A DNA stretch of 64,000 nucleotides from Erwinia typographi (GCF_000773975.1 NZ_JRUQ01000027.1:62001-126000); one strand, 5' to 3'; shown: positions 32,716 through 42,874, counted from the stretch's first letter. A program made the numbers and translations. The notes: generated from the sequence alone by a model not told the origin.

Positions 32716-34635
32716 ATGACTGATATTGAAACCACTTTTGCTGACCTTGGCCTGAACGCCGACATCCTCGAATCACTGACCGGTATGGGCTACGTAAAGC
32801 CTTCGCCAATCCAGGCTGAGTGTATTCCTCACCTGCTGGCTGGCCGTGATGTGTTGGGTATGGCGCAGACCGGGAGCGGTAAAACCGCAGCGTTCTCGCT
32901 GCCGCTGCTGAACAACATTGATAGCTCCCTGAAAGCACCTCAGATTCTGGTGCTGGCACCAACCCGTGAGTTGGCGGTTCAGGTAGCCGAGGCCGTAACC
33001 GAATTCTCTAAACACATGCGCGGTCTTAACGTCGTGGCCCTTTACGGCGGCCAGCGTTACGACGTACAGCTGCGCGCTTTGCGCCAGGGCCCACAGGTTG
33101 TTGTGGGTACGCCTGGTCGCCTGCTGGACCACCTGAAACGCGGCACGTTAGATCTGTCCAACCTGCGCGGTCTGGTGCTGGATGAAGCTGATGAAATGCT
33201 GCGCATGGGCTTTATCGAAGACGTAGAAACGATTATGGCGCAGATCCCAGACGGTCATCAGACCGCGCTGTTCTCTGCCACCATGCCAGAAGCGATTCGC
33301 CGCATTACTAAACGCTTCATGAAAGATCCGCAGGAAGTGCGTATTCAGTCAAGCCTGACTACTCGCCCTGACATCAGCCAGAGCTACTGGACCGCGTACG
33401 GTCGTAAGACGGACGCCCTGACTCGCTTCCTCGAAGCCGAAGACTTTGATGCTGCTATCATCTTCGTGCGGACCAAAAACGCCACGCTGGAAGTGGCTGA
33501 AGCGCTGGAGCGCAGCGGTTACAACAGTGCGGCACTGAACGGCGACATGAATCAGGCTCTGCGCGAGCAGACTCTGGAGCGCCTGAAAGACGGTCGTCTG
33601 GATATCCTGATCGCCACCGACGTTGCGGCCCGCGGTCTGGACGTTGAGCGTATCAGCCTGGTCGTCAACTTTGATATCCCGATGGATGCTGAGTCTTACG
33701 TTCACCGTATCGGCCGTACCGGTCGTGCTGGCCGTGCTGGCCGCGCCCTGCTGTTCGTTGAGAACCGCGAGCGTCGTCTGCTGCGCAACATTGAACGCAC
33801 CATGAAGCTGACCATTCCAGAAGTTGAGCTGCCTAACGCAGAGCTGCTGGGTCAACGTCGTCTGGCTAAATTCGCGGCTAAAGTGCAGCAGCAGCTGGAA
33901 AGCAGCGATCTGGAACAGTACCGTGCGCTGCTGAGCAAAATGCAGCCTGCTGAAGAAGAGCTGGATATCGAAACGCTGGCTGCGGCCCTGCTGAAAATGG
34001 CTCAGGGCGAACGTCCTCTGATCGTGCCAGCTGATCCGGCTCCGCGTCCGCGTCGTGAGTTCAAAGAGCGTGACGATCGCCGTGGCGACCGTCCTGACCG
34101 TGGCCCGCGTGAAAACCGTGATGGTGGCGATCGTCCACGTCGTGAGCGTCGTGACGTTGGCGACATGGAAGTGTACCGCATCGAAGTGGGCCGTGATGAC
34201 GGCGTTGAGGTTCGTCACATCGTTGGCGCCATCGCTAACGAAGGTGATATCAGCAGCCGCTACATCGGTAACATCAAACTGTTCGGCACTCACTCTACCA
34301 TTGAGCTGCCAAAAGGTATGCCGGGTGACATCCTGCAACACTTCACCCGCACGCGTATTCTGAACAAACCGATGAATATGCAGCTGATTGGCGATGCAGT
34401 GCCACGCAGCAACGATCGCGGCGGCGAGCGTCGTGGCGGTGGGGCTCCGGGGCGTGGTGGTTTCGGTGCTGGCGGTCGTGAAGGCGGCCGTGGCGATCGT
34501 CCAGAAGGCGGACGTCGCTTCAGCAACGATCGCAATGGCGGTGAGCGTCGTAGCGCTGGTTTTAGCCGTGACGGTGGTAATCGTGGTCCGCGTACCGAAG
34601 GCGGCAACGCACCCACTCGTCGTCGTGATGCCTAA
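32716..34635 (+). CDS. deaD: Cold-shock DEAD-box RNA helicase DeaD (CsdA)
   Basis: DeaD unwinds RNA in 50S assembly and mRNA decay, mostly in the cold. The start [13 protein letters not shown] corresponds to the E. coli start and gives 639 residues; an ATG nine bases earlier, only three bases after GAGG, is a less likely alternative. Motifs are AQTGSGKT (50-57), PTREL, DEAD (156-159), SAT and HRIGRTGR. The RNA-binding domain and a Arg/Gly-rich C-terminal tail (from about residue 560) follow. The short frame yrbN lies directly upstream. Confidence 0.96.
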   Translation: MTDIETTFADLGLNADILESLTGMGYVKPSPIQAECIPHLLAGRDVLGMAQTGSGKTAAFSLPLLNNIDSSLKAPQILVLAPTRELAVQVAEAVTEFSKHMRGLNVVALYGGQRYDVQLRALRQGPQVVVGTPGRLLDHLKRGTLDLSNLRGLVLDEADEMLRMGFIEDVETIMAQIPDGHQTALFSATMPEAIRRITKRFMKDPQEVRIQSSLTTRPDISQSYWTAYGRKTDALTRFLEAEDFDAAIIFVRTKNATLEVAEALERSGYNSAALNGDMNQALREQTLERLKDGRLDILIATDVAARGLDVERISLVVNFDIPMDAESYVHRIGRTGRAGRAGRALLFVENRERRLLRNIERTMKLTIPEVELPNAELLGQRRLAKFAAKVQQQLESSDLEQYRALLSKMQPAEEELDIETLAAALLKMAQGERPLIVPADPAPRPRREFKERDDRRGDRPDRGPRENRDGGDRPRRERRDVGDMEVYRIEVGRDDGVEVRHIVGAIANEGDISSRYIGNIKLFGTHSTIELPKGMPGDILQHFTRTRILNKPMNMQLIGDAVPRSNDRGGERRGGGAPGRGGFGAGGREGGRGDRPEGGRRFSNDRNGGERRSAGFSRDGGNRGPRTEGGNAPTRRRDA

Positions 34636-34670
34636 TCACTGATTGACGCCTGACGGCGCCATGCGCATGA

Positions 34671-34703
34671 AATGCCGGTCACTTGCTGACCGGCATTTTT
34701 TTT
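34671..34703 (+). terminator. Intrinsic terminator after deaD
   Basis: The ten-base stem AATGCCGGTC / GACCGGCATT with a seven-base loop ends in eight T. In E. coli mtr follows deaD; here the next gene is the convergent yhbW. Confidence 0.93.
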
Positions 34704-34737
34704 GTCTGAACGTCAGCGGCAGAGGGAAATTAGCCGC

Positions 34738-35751
34738 CTATTCCTGTAGCGACTTGTGCGCTTCCATTGCCAGCGCAAATGAGTGCAGCCGCGCCTGGCG
34801 ATCGAAAATCTGACCATTTACCATGATTTCGTCGGCCTGAGTTTCGCGGATGAGCGAAGCCAGACCGTGACGAACCTTATCTTTGTCACCAACGATCGAC
34901 ATGCTCAGCGCCTGCTGCACGCCATACTGCTCTGAAGGCGACCAAAGGTTATCCATGTTTTCAACCGGAGCCGGAAGCGGACCAGGTTTTCCCCGGCGCA
35001 GGTTGATGAACTGCTGCTGCATGGAGGTAAACAGGAAGCTGGCATCGCGATCGCTGTCCGCGGCGATCACGTTGACGCAGACCATCGCATGGGGCTTATC
35101 AAGGCGGGCCGAAGGTTTGAAGTTCTCGCGATACAGATGCAGCGCCTGGAACAGCAAATCCGGCGCAAAATGCGAGGCGAACGCAAACGGCAGGCCAAGC
35201 TGAGCGGCAAGCTGCGCGCTGTACAGGCTGGACCCCAGTAGCCAGATGGGAACGTTAAGGCCCAGGCCAGGGACTGGCTGAACGGCTGGATGATCGCCAG
35301 CCTCCGCATCGAACCAGGCGATCATCTCGGCTACGTCGGCAGGGAAATTGTCGACGTGGCTGCCCATATGGCGACGGAGAGCCATCATGGTGCGCTGATC
35401 GGAGCCTGGCGCGCGGCCCAGACCAAGGTCGATGCGGCCAGGATAGAGGGATTCCAGCGTGCCGAACTGCTCCGCAATCACCAGCGGTGAATGGTTAGGC
35501 AACATCACGCCGCCGGAACCCAGCCGCAGCGTGGTGGTATTCGCGGCTAAGTAGCCAATCAGCACGGAGGTTGCCGCACTGGCGATCCCGGTCATATTGT
35601 GGTGTTCGGCCAGCCAGTAGCGGTTATAGCCTGACTTTTCAGCCTGCTGTGCCAGCGCCAGAGAGGCATGAAAAGCTTCGCGCGGCGATGCACCCTGCGG
35701 GATCGGAGCCAGATCGAGGACCGAAAGCGAAACATTTTTTTTATCAGACAT
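34738..35751 (-). CDS. yhbW: Luciferase-like monooxygenase YhbW
   Basis: This is a flavin-dependent monooxygenase-like TIM-barrel protein of the bacterial luciferase family, with unknown substrate. The 337 residues are very close to E. coli YhbW (335) throughout, including [14 protein letters not shown] ([12 protein letters not shown]) and [14 protein letters not shown] segments. The protein is cytosolic with no signal peptide. It is convergent with deaD. The 239-bp gap to ubiV holds only a hairpin. Confidence 0.93.
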   Translation of the reverse strand: MSDKKNVSLSVLDLAPIPQGASPREAFHASLALAQQAEKSGYNRYWLAEHHNMTGIASAATSVLIGYLAANTTTLRLGSGGVMLPNHSPLVIAEQFGTLESLYPGRIDLGLGRAPGSDQRTMMALRRHMGSHVDNFPADVAEMIAWFDAEAGDHPAVQPVPGLGLNVPIWLLGSSLYSAQLAAQLGLPFAFASHFAPDLLFQALHLYRENFKPSARLDKPHAMVCVNVIAADSDRDASFLFTSMQQQFINLRRGKPGPLPAPVENMDNLWSPSEQYGVQQALSMSIVGDKDKVRHGLASLIRETQADEIMVNGQIFDRQARLHSFALAMEAHKSLQE

Positions 35752-35963
35752 AGGTGCTCACTTATTCGATGGGCGGATTAGCGCCAATACAAATATCTAT
35801 CCTGAAGGAATTTTTCTCAGCAGGATTGGCAGTTTGAAGCACTTTTACCCTGTCGTGGTCAGGCGGGCCGACCTGCCAACCCATGGGCGTACGTTCATGA
35901 CAGGGTTGTCAGACCAGTATTACTCATTGGTCCACAGATTAAAACTGTCTTTATTGGCGAGAG

Positions 35964-35986
35964 AGAGCGGGCCGATAGCCCGCTCT
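35964..35986 (-). other. Hairpin at the 3' end of ubiV
   Basis: The nine-base stem AGAGCGGGC / GCCCGCTCT with a five-base loop lies just after the ubiV stop. There is no T-run, so terminator function is uncertain. Confidence 0.5.
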
Positions 35987-35990
35987 GATG

Positions 35991-36869
35991 CTAGCTAACC
36001 AGCTCCAGTCCGGCGACCTTCCACCAGTAGCCGTTGCACTGCTGGCGGGCAAGCAGAGGTAATGGATGCTTGCCTGTTTCATTGTTGCGGAACGCGTCGA
36101 GCGTCGCCAGCGTGCCCTGGTCCTCGGGCGAGAGACGGACAATGTCGACCAGCCCCTGCATTGAGATCAAATCATTGCCCAGGTTGTAGCAGTAGCCGCT
36201 CATGGTCTGAATGCCGTTAAGCACAAACACCTGCTGATCCTCCTGGGAGCGCAGCGCTCTGCCCTGAGGGTAGTTAATGCAACAGGTCTGGCAGTCATCT
36301 TTGCCGCGGTTTTCCGCTCTGGCGGTAAAGCAGCGCGCGGAGTATGCCAGAGGCAGATGACCATAGCTCAGCACCTCCACCTCAAACTGCCCGCGAATTC
36401 CCAATTCGTCACACTGCGTCAGCAAATTAGCCAGCCACTCGCGCGACAGCTCCACCGGCATACACCAGCGCACCATGCCCAGTTTGTGCAGCAGACGCAG
36501 CGTAACGGCGTTGTAGCAGTTCAACGCATGACCGGCGACGAACGGCAGCCCGGCCTCGGACGCCATATTGACCGCGCCCATATCGTTGGCTTCAATCAGA
36601 AAATCGCCGTTATCGACATATTTTTTCAGCTCAATCAGTTCCGAAGGGGACTGGAGCAGCGCCAGCGTGCTGATCACCACCTGCTTTCCACTGTTCGCCA
36701 GCTCTTTCGCCATCGCCAGCCAGTCGGCATTTTTCGTCGCCCGGCGTTTGCTGCAAACGGCTTCGCCGAGGTAAATGATGTCGGCCTGGCTGTCTGCCGC
36801 CGCCTGATAAAACGCCTGTAGCGTCTCTTTTGGCCAGTACCATAGCACCGGCCCTAAAGCATATTTCAT
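35991..36869 (-). CDS. ubiV: Oxygen-independent ubiquinone hydroxylation protein UbiV
   Basis: UbiV forms a heterodimer with UbiU for O2-independent ring hydroxylation in anaerobic ubiquinone synthesis. It is a U32-peptidase-family protein carrying a 4Fe-4S cluster. At 292 residues it equals E. coli. Cluster cysteines are visible in NCYN (Cys176-type region), RCFTA and DCQTCCINYP. It starts 8 bp after ubiU on the same strand. IspB, elsewhere in this window, makes the side chain for the same quinone. Confidence 0.95.
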   Translation of the reverse strand: MKYALGPVLWYWPKETLQAFYQAAADSQADIIYLGEAVCSKRRATKNADWLAMAKELANSGKQVVISTLALLQSPSELIELKKYVDNGDFLIEANDMGAVNMASEAGLPFVAGHALNCYNAVTLRLLHKLGMVRWCMPVELSREWLANLLTQCDELGIRGQFEVEVLSYGHLPLAYSARCFTARAENRGKDDCQTCCINYPQGRALRSQEDQQVFVLNGIQTMSGYCYNLGNDLISMQGLVDIVRLSPEDQGTLATLDAFRNNETGKHPLPLLARQQCNGYWWKVAGLELVS

Positions 36870-36877
36870 GGAAATCC

Positions 36878-37873
36878 TTATTGCCAGTCGCGGTGATAGG
36901 CACCCAGCGTTGTCTGCGTACCTTCACTGAGTGCGCTAAGCGCATTCATCCAGCTCTGCTGGGCGGAAAATTGTTCAGGGTCTGCCTTGCAGCGGTCAAT
37001 GGCCTGCCGCCAGATGCGGGCTATCTGGGCAACGTAGGCCGGACTGCGCTGACGCCCCTCAATTTTCACCGAGGCGATATTGGCCGCCAGCAGGGCCGGC
37101 AGCAGTTCCAGCGTATTCAGGCTGGTCGGCTCTTCGAGCGCGTGGTACGGCACATCCCCAACCTTGTAGCGCCCCTTGCACAGCGTGGGGTAACCAGCAT
37201 TCTCATCGGCCGCATAGCGGTCGATCAGCACCTCATTCAGCCGGGATTCCAGCCCCGAAGCAGTCTGCTGCCAGCGAACAAAGCGCGCCGGGGAACAGGC
37301 TCCGACGGTATTCGGCGATTCACCGGTCAGATAAGAAGAGAGATAACAGCGGCCTTCGGCCATGATGCACAGGCTGCCAAAGGCGAAAACTTCCAGCGGC
37401 ACGGTGGTGGCGCGGGCAAGCTGGCGAACCTGGTGAATAGAAAGCACCCTGGGAAGCACGACGCGAGCGACGTCAAAATGACGCTGATAGAAATTGACCG
37501 CCTCCGCGTTGGTCGCCGAAGCCTGTACGGAGACGTGACGCTCAATGTGCGGATAGCGATGGGCAGCATATTCCAGCATCGCGATGTCCGCGAGGATCAG
37601 CGCGTCAACCCCGGCATCTGCGGCCATATCCACCGCACGTTCCCAGCGCTGGTAACCCTCTGGGTGGGCAAAAGTATTGATCGCAACGTGCAGTTTACGT
37701 CTATGCTGATGAACATAACGGGCCGCTTCCTGCAGGCGTTTTTCTGTAAAGTTGAGGCCAGCGAAATGGCGGGCGTTTGTGTCGTCCTTTAAGCCGATAT
37801 AAACGGCATCCGCACCATTTTCAATCGCCGCCTTCAGAGCAGGCAAATTACCCGCAGGACAAAGCAGTTCCAT
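36878..37873 (-). CDS. ubiU: Oxygen-independent ubiquinone hydroxylation protein UbiU
   Basis: UbiU is the partner of UbiV. From MELLCPAGNLPALKAAIENGADAV-type start at 37873 the protein has 331 residues, as in E. coli; 44 upstream in-frame codons run into the ubiT promoter region and are discounted. U32 family signature GSLCIMAEGRCYLSSYLTG, with cluster cysteines, is intact, and CKGRY and IEGRQRSP follow. It is divergent from ubiT across about 205 bp that must contain both promoters. Confidence 0.95.
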   Translation of the reverse strand: MELLCPAGNLPALKAAIENGADAVYIGLKDDTNARHFAGLNFTEKRLQEAARYVHQHRRKLHVAINTFAHPEGYQRWERAVDMAADAGVDALILADIAMLEYAAHRYPHIERHVSVQASATNAEAVNFYQRHFDVARVVLPRVLSIHQVRQLARATTVPLEVFAFGSLCIMAEGRCYLSSYLTGESPNTVGACSPARFVRWQQTASGLESRLNEVLIDRYAADENAGYPTLCKGRYKVGDVPYHALEEPTSLNTLELLPALLAANIASVKIEGRQRSPAYVAQIARIWRQAIDRCKADPEQFSAQQSWMNALSALSEGTQTTLGAYHRDWQ

Positions 37874-38078
37874 ATAAAGACATTCCGAATAAACAGGACA
37901 AACGTTGAGTTTAGTCAGCCCGGCGAGGACAATTTTTGATTTAAGGCAGCTAATGGCGTATTGATGGGATGAGATTAACCAACAAATTTCGGAAAGTTCA
38001 CACACTTTGTTGATCCAACTGGCTAAGACGTTTTGCTGTTATGGCAAAATAATCGAAATTTACTCAATAGGAGTCACG

Positions 38079-38606
38079 ATGGTGTTGAACCCATTACGCG
38101 CTCAGCTTGTTCGTAAGGGCCCGCAAATGCTGCGGATCCCGCTGCAGTTTGCGCCGTTCATGTTGAAAAAACAGGGGCTGCAGCAGATCCTCAGCTGGCA
38201 ATTTCATCATGCTCTGGCCGAAGGTGAGTTAAACTTTCTGCAGGGGCGCTGGTTAGGCATTGAGATCCGCGACCTGGGACTGCGCTGGGCAACGACTGTT
38301 GAACAGGGGAAATTACGGGTAGCCGATCGCAGTGAGGCGGACGTCTGGTTCCGCGGCGACGCTAACGACCTGCTGCTGGTCGCCGCCCGCAGGCTCGATC
38401 CTGATATGCTGTTTTTCCAGCGCCGTTTGGTGATTGAAGGGGATACAGAACTGGGGCTTGAAGTGAAAAACATGATGGATGCCATTGAGCTTGAATTCAT
38501 GCCGGCGCCGCTGCGTTTTGGCCTGATGCAACTGGCCGACCTGGTTGAAGCTGGACTGACTGAGGACGCGAATTCCCCGGCGGATCGCGCAGGTGCACCA
38601 TGTTAA
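38079..38606 (+). CDS. ubiT: Anaerobic ubiquinone biosynthesis accessory factor UbiT
   Basis: UbiT is an SCP2-domain lipid-binding protein required with UbiU/UbiV for anaerobic ubiquinone synthesis. ATG 38079 follows ATAGGAG by five bases and gives 175 residues (E. coli 174). The block DPDMLFFQRRLVIEGDTELGL is the family core. The last codons overlap the yhbS start by 7 bp, indicating coupling. Confidence 0.94.
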   Translation: MVLNPLRAQLVRKGPQMLRIPLQFAPFMLKKQGLQQILSWQFHHALAEGELNFLQGRWLGIEIRDLGLRWATTVEQGKLRVADRSEADVWFRGDANDLLLVAARRLDPDMLFFQRRLVIEGDTELGLEVKNMMDAIELEFMPAPLRFGLMQLADLVEAGLTEDANSPADRAGAPC

Positions 38607-39103
38607 TTCGTACTGAAATAGGGGTGGACGCGGCCAGCATAGATAGCCTGCTGCGCCGCTGTTTTGAGACTTCCGCAGAGGCCGAGCTGGTCCAGCAACT
38701 GCGTGAAGATGGCCTGCTGACGCTCGGCGTGGTTGCCACTGATGACGAGGGCCAGGTTCTGGGCTACGCGGCATTCAGCCCGGTCACCCTGAATGGCGAG
38801 GACAATCAGTGGGTCGGTCTGGCTCCGCTTGCCGTAGATCAGAGCATTCGCGGCGAAGGCCTGGGCAAGCAACTGATCTACGAAGGGCTGGATACGCTGA
38901 ATGAGTTTGGCTACGCCGCCGTGGTGGTGATGGGCGACCCGGCCTATTATGGACGCTACGGTTTTGAACCGGCGGCCAGGCATCAGCTTCGCTGCCGCTG
39001 GCCGGGTGCCGAGGCCGCTTTTCAGGTTTATAAGCTTGACGACAATGCATTTAATGGCGCAGAAGGGCAAATTGACTACTCTGAGCCGTTTAACCGCTTT
39101 TAA
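38600..39103 (+). CDS. yhbS: GNAT-family N-acetyltransferase YhbS
   Basis: This is a 167-residue cytosolic acetyltransferase of the GNAT fold with unknown substrate. The acetyl-CoA loop is seen as [17 protein letters not shown], and the later part has the [14 protein letters not shown] motif. Length equals E. coli YhbS. It overlaps ubiT at its start, and its stop overlaps the stop of the convergent yhbQ by 4 bp. Confidence 0.93.
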   Translation: MLIRTEIGVDAASIDSLLRRCFETSAEAELVQQLREDGLLTLGVVATDDEGQVLGYAAFSPVTLNGEDNQWVGLAPLAVDQSIRGEGLGKQLIYEGLDTLNEFGYAAVVVMGDPAYYGRYGFEPAARHQLRCRWPGAEAAFQVYKLDDNAFNGAEGQIDYSEPFNRF

Positions 39104-39402
39104 GCGTTAAGCGCCGCCAGCCAGCGGCTTAACGACACGGGCTGGTGCTCAACCAGCCTGATTTTGTCCGGCTTTTTGAGCTGTTTCACCTGATACTCCA
39201 GCCGTGAAGCGCTGGAGCGATCGCCCGCTTCGCAGTGAAATAGCAGCTCCAGCGGGCCTTTTCCCCGCAGCGCCTTCGCCCCTTTCCCCGACTGATGCTG
39301 CGCAAACCGCCTCGCCACATCATTGGTTATGCCGGTATACAGCATTCCGCTGGCGGTGCGCAGGATATACAGGCGCCAGGGCGCGCTTTCACTGTGGCTC
39401 AT
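39100..39402 (-). CDS. yhbQ: GIY-YIG domain protein YhbQ
   Basis: YhbQ is a small protein of the GIY-YIG nuclease superfamily (UPF0213). From the ATG preceded by AAGGA the product has 100 residues, as in E. coli; upstream in-frame codons run under the yhbP promoter. The signature is [15 protein letters not shown], then Arg in DVARRFAQH and the [12 protein letters not shown] loop. The biological role is uncertain, though DNA damage roles have been proposed for the family. Confidence 0.92.
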   Translation of the reverse strand: MSHSESAPWRLYILRTASGMLYTGITNDVARRFAQHQSGKGAKALRGKGPLELLFHCEAGDRSSASRLEYQVKQLKKPDKIRLVEHQPVSLSRWLAALNA

Positions 39403-39439
39403 AGCTTCCTTCATCTCAATTCCCGTGCCTGCAGCATAG

Positions 39440-39916
<477 letters not shown>

Positions 39917-39947
39917 TCTGCACCTGCCGCGCTGGTCACGTAGTGCG

Positions 39948-39974
39948 GGCTGCTGCTGTAAAGATGCAGCAGCC
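39948..39974. other. Hairpin between yhbP and nrdG
   Basis: The nine-base stem GGCTGCTGC / GCAGCAGCC with a nine-base loop lies between the convergent ends of yhbP and nrdG. No T-run is present. It marks the join of two regions that are far apart in E. coli. Confidence 0.5.
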
Positions 39975-39977
39975 GAA

Positions 39978-40442
39978 CTAGCGTAAATAGTGAATGACCT
40001 GGTTACTGCTGCCTCGCCACGGTAGCGCCGGGTCTTTCAACCCGGCGACAAATTTGCCGTCAACCAGCACGTTAATCCTTGCCACTACCTGCTGCTGTTC
40101 TGCGCTCAGATCCTCAAGCCGGTAGCCGGTCCACAGCCAGATGTCCTTGCCCTCACACTCACGGCGCACGCGTTTTACCAGCCTCAGCACCTCCGACACA
40201 TTTGCCGGATGTAAAGGGTCGCCTCCCGACAGGGATAGCCCCTGCCGGGGAATGCGCGTGTCGTTCAGGTCGGCAATCAGCTGCTCCTCCTGCTGTACGG
40301 TAAAGGGCCGCCCGGAGTTAAGCCGCCAGGTGCTTTTGTTATAGCACCCGACGCACTGATGTTCGCAGCCGGCGACAAACAGCGTACAGCGGGTTCCCGG
40401 CCCGTTCACAATATCGACCGGGTAATACTGGTGGATATTCAT
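39978..40442 (-). CDS. nrdG: Anaerobic ribonucleotide reductase activating protein NrdG
   Basis: NrdG is the radical-SAM activase that generates the glycyl radical on NrdD. At 154 residues it equals E. coli. The 4Fe-4S cluster cysteines are Cys26, Cys30 and Cys33 in AGCEHQCVGCYN, and LSGGDPL is the SAM-binding GGE-like motif. It overlaps the nrdD stop by 4 bp. Activity is strictly anaerobic. Confidence 0.97.
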   Translation of the reverse strand: MNIHQYYPVDIVNGPGTRCTLFVAGCEHQCVGCYNKSTWRLNSGRPFTVQQEEQLIADLNDTRIPRQGLSLSGGDPLHPANVSEVLRLVKRVRRECEGKDIWLWTGYRLEDLSAEQQQVVARINVLVDGKFVAGLKDPALPWRGSSNQVIHYLR

Positions 40443-42571
40443 CCCAGCGGTCCGCTCAGATGCTTAACGCGGCGTTTTACCTCTTCCTGTTTTCCGGCAT
40501 TGAACGGGCGCGCATCCGGGCTGCCCAGGTAGCCGCACACCCGGCGGGTGACGGAAACTCTGGCCGCATCGTGATTGCCGCATTTAGGGCAGGTGAAGCC
40601 TTTGCTGGTGCAGGAAAATTCCCCGGTGAAGCCGCACTCGTAGCACTCATCAATCGGCGTATTGGTGCCGTAATAGGGTACGCGGCTGTAGCTATAGTCC
40701 CAGACGTCTTCCAGCGCTTTGAGGTTATGCTGAATATTGGGATATTCGCCGTAGCAGATGAACCCGCCGTTGGCGATCGGCGGATAGGCCGCTTCGAAAT
40801 CAATTTTGTCGTAGGGGTTTACCTTTTTCTCGACGTCGAGGTGGAAGCTGTTGGTGTAATAGCCCTTGTCGGTCACGCCCGGCACCACGCCAAACTCGGC
40901 GGCGTCCAGACGACAGAAGCGATCGCAGAGGTTCTCGCTTGGCGTGCTGTAAAGGCTGAAGCCGTAGCCCGTTTCCTCCTTCCAGCGGTCGGTTGCCCTG
41001 CGCAGATGGCTGACGATAGCCACTGCCTTAGCCCGCAGCCGCTCGTCGTCATAGACGTGCGTTTCAGCACCGAAAAGCGCATTAATGGTTTCATGCAGGC
41101 CGATATAGCCCAGAGAGATTGAGGCGCGGCCATGGCGGAAAATTTCCGCCACATCGTCATCGGCCTTCAGCCGCACGCCGCAGGCGCCTTCCATATACAG
41201 GATTGGCGCGACGCGCGCCTTGACGTTTTCCAGCCTGGCGATGCGCGTCATCAGCGCTTTTTTCGCTATTGCCAGGCGGCTGTCCAGCAGCGACCAGAAG
41301 GCCGCTTCATTGCCTTTCGCTTCCAGCGCGATGCGCGGCAGGTTCAGGCTGATAACGCCAATATTGTTACGGCCTTCATGCACCAGCTCGCCGTTCTCTT
41401 CCCACGCGCCCAGGAAGCTGCGGCAGCCCATTGGCGTCTTGAAGGAACCGGTGATGTTTACTACCTGTTCATAGTTGAGAATATCGGGATACATGCGCTT
41501 GCTGGCGCACTCCAGAGCCAGCTGTTTAATATCATAATTAGGTTCGCCGGGCAGGCGGTTCAGTCCCTGCCTGATGGCAAAGACCAGCTTGGGAAAGACC
41601 GCCGTTTTGCGGTTTTTGCCTAATCCGGCAATGCGGTTGCGCAGAACGGACTGCTGCACCAGCCGCGCAGACCAGCTGGTGCCGAGGCCAAAGCCGAAGG
41701 TGACAAAGGGCGTCTGGCCGTTAGCCGTGTGCAGCGTGTTCACCTCATATTCGAGCGACTGGAAAGCGTCGTAGCACTCTTTTTCAGTCCGTTCACGGGC
41801 ATAGGCGTCAGCATCGGCGATCTGCCAGCTCAGCGCGGTTTTATGGTGCTTCGCCAGGCTGGCCTCAACAAAGGGGGCCAGCACTTCGTCAATGCGGTTG
41901 ATGGTAGTGCCGCCATAGATGTGGCTGGCGACCTGAGCGATGATCTGGGCAGTTACCGCCGTGGCGGTGGAGATGGATTTCGGCGGCTCAATTTCCGCAT
42001 TGCCCATTTTAAACCCGTGGGTCAGCATACCTTTCAGGTCGATTAGCATGCAGTTAAACATCGGGAAGAACGGAGAGTAGTCCAGATCGTGATAGTGGAT
42101 CTCGCCCCGCTCGTGGGCCATGACCACGTCGCGCGGTAAAATATGCTGCGTGGCGTAATGCTTAGCGACAATGCCCGCCAGCAGATCGCGCTGGGTAGGG
42201 ATCACCTTGCTGTCTTTATTGGCGTTTTCGTTCAGCAGGGCGGGGTTGCTTTGCTCGACCAGCCCGCGAATGGCTTTATTCAGCTTGCCACGCAGTTCCC
42301 GGGCGATATCCCGGTCGTGACGATATTCGATATAGGTGCGCGCCAGCTCAGGGTAGCGGCCGGCCATAAGCTGGTTTTCTACCGCACGCTGGATGTCATT
42401 AATATCCAGGCTCTCCTGCTGCTGAAGCTGCTGGCAAATCTGCGCGGTCACTTCCGCACAATATTTCTCATCGTCAATGGCCGCCGCGCGCGCTGCTCCT
42501 TTAATGGCTTCGCCAATGCGCGTTGCGTCAAACGCCACGTTGCAGCCATCTCTTTTTATCACCCTCGCCAC
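40439..42571 (-). CDS. nrdD: Anaerobic ribonucleoside-triphosphate reductase NrdD
   Basis: NrdD is the class III reductase that makes dNTPs without oxygen. The 710 residues (E. coli 712) have an N-terminal ATP cone (about 3-95). The zinc site at the end has CYECGF and CPKCGNHD. The radical glycine is Gly680 in RRVCGYLG. A NrdR-type box and a possible FNR site lie upstream. The 5' neighbour is a divergent SWIM/SNF2 helicase gene, unlike E. coli, where treC follows. Confidence 0.97.
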   Translation of the reverse strand: MARVIKRDGCNVAFDATRIGEAIKGAARAAAIDDEKYCAEVTAQICQQLQQQESLDINDIQRAVENQLMAGRYPELARTYIEYRHDRDIARELRGKLNKAIRGLVEQSNPALLNENANKDSKVIPTQRDLLAGIVAKHYATQHILPRDVVMAHERGEIHYHDLDYSPFFPMFNCMLIDLKGMLTHGFKMGNAEIEPPKSISTATAVTAQIIAQVASHIYGGTTINRIDEVLAPFVEASLAKHHKTALSWQIADADAYARERTEKECYDAFQSLEYEVNTLHTANGQTPFVTFGFGLGTSWSARLVQQSVLRNRIAGLGKNRKTAVFPKLVFAIRQGLNRLPGEPNYDIKQLALECASKRMYPDILNYEQVVNITGSFKTPMGCRSFLGAWEENGELVHEGRNNIGVISLNLPRIALEAKGNEAAFWSLLDSRLAIAKKALMTRIARLENVKARVAPILYMEGACGVRLKADDDVAEIFRHGRASISLGYIGLHETINALFGAETHVYDDERLRAKAVAIVSHLRRATDRWKEETGYGFSLYSTPSENLCDRFCRLDAAEFGVVPGVTDKGYYTNSFHLDVEKKVNPYDKIDFEAAYPPIANGGFICYGEYPNIQHNLKALEDVWDYSYSRVPYYGTNTPIDECYECGFTGEFSCTSKGFTCPKCGNHDAARVSVTRRVCGYLGSPDARPFNAGKQEEVKRRVKHLSGPLG

Positions 42572-42591
42572 CTTGTCCCTCCTCGCCTGAA

Positions 42592-42638
42592 TATCTATAT
42601 GTTGAATATAAATTCATGATAGGCGCTATATATGGTGT
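42592..42638 (-). promoter_or_regulatory. NrdR-type box pair upstream of nrdD
   Basis: GCGCTATATATGGTGT (42623-42638) agrees with the NrdR consensus ACACWATATATWGTGT at 13 of 16 positions. A weaker partner, TATCTATATGTTGAAT (42592-42607), starts 31 bp away, about three helical turns, the spacing known for paired NrdR sites. It implies repression of nrdDG when dATP is ample. Confidence 0.7.
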
Positions 42639-42663
42639 TTGTAGCAAAATAACAGCGAGTTTA

Positions 42664-42677
42664 TTGATGTAGGACAA
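42664..42677 (-). promoter_or_regulatory. Possible FNR site upstream of nrdD
   Basis: TTGATGTAGGACAA agrees with the FNR consensus TTGAT-N4-ATCAA at eight of ten fixed positions. It lies about 95 bp before the nrdD start. E. coli nrdDG is FNR-activated; the match here is imperfect. Confidence 0.4.
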
Positions 42678-42844
42678 GGATTGGAAAACTCAGCGGGAAA
42701 CGTAGCCGGTTGTCACCCGGACAGAAAAAAATAGTGAAATGTGGGGGCCGCCTGGGACAACATTAAAGCCCGCGATCTGACATCCTCTGAAGGGCCGATA
42801 CGCCGCGATCGCCAATTTTTTGTCGCCGGATCGGCGCGCTTGAG

Positions 42845-42874
42845 TTGCATTCATAGTCGAGGAATTCATATTAT
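42845..42874 (+). promoter_or_regulatory. Likely promoter of the SWIM/SNF2 gene
   Basis: TTGCAT (42845-42850), 18 bp spacer, TATTAT (42869-42874). Transcription would start near 42881, after the upstream TTG reading, which supports the start at 42931. The remainder of the 359-bp nrdD-helicase gap shows no gene. Confidence 0.5.

Noticed and set aside
36830..37792. 320-codon plus-strand frame opposite ubiU
   Set aside because: UbiU on the minus strand has full family motifs; the plus frame has none.
37874..38078. FNR site between ubiU and ubiT
   Set aside because: Several TTGAT half-sites occur (for example in TTGATGGGAT and TTGATCCAAC), but none has a convincing ATCAA partner at the right spacing.
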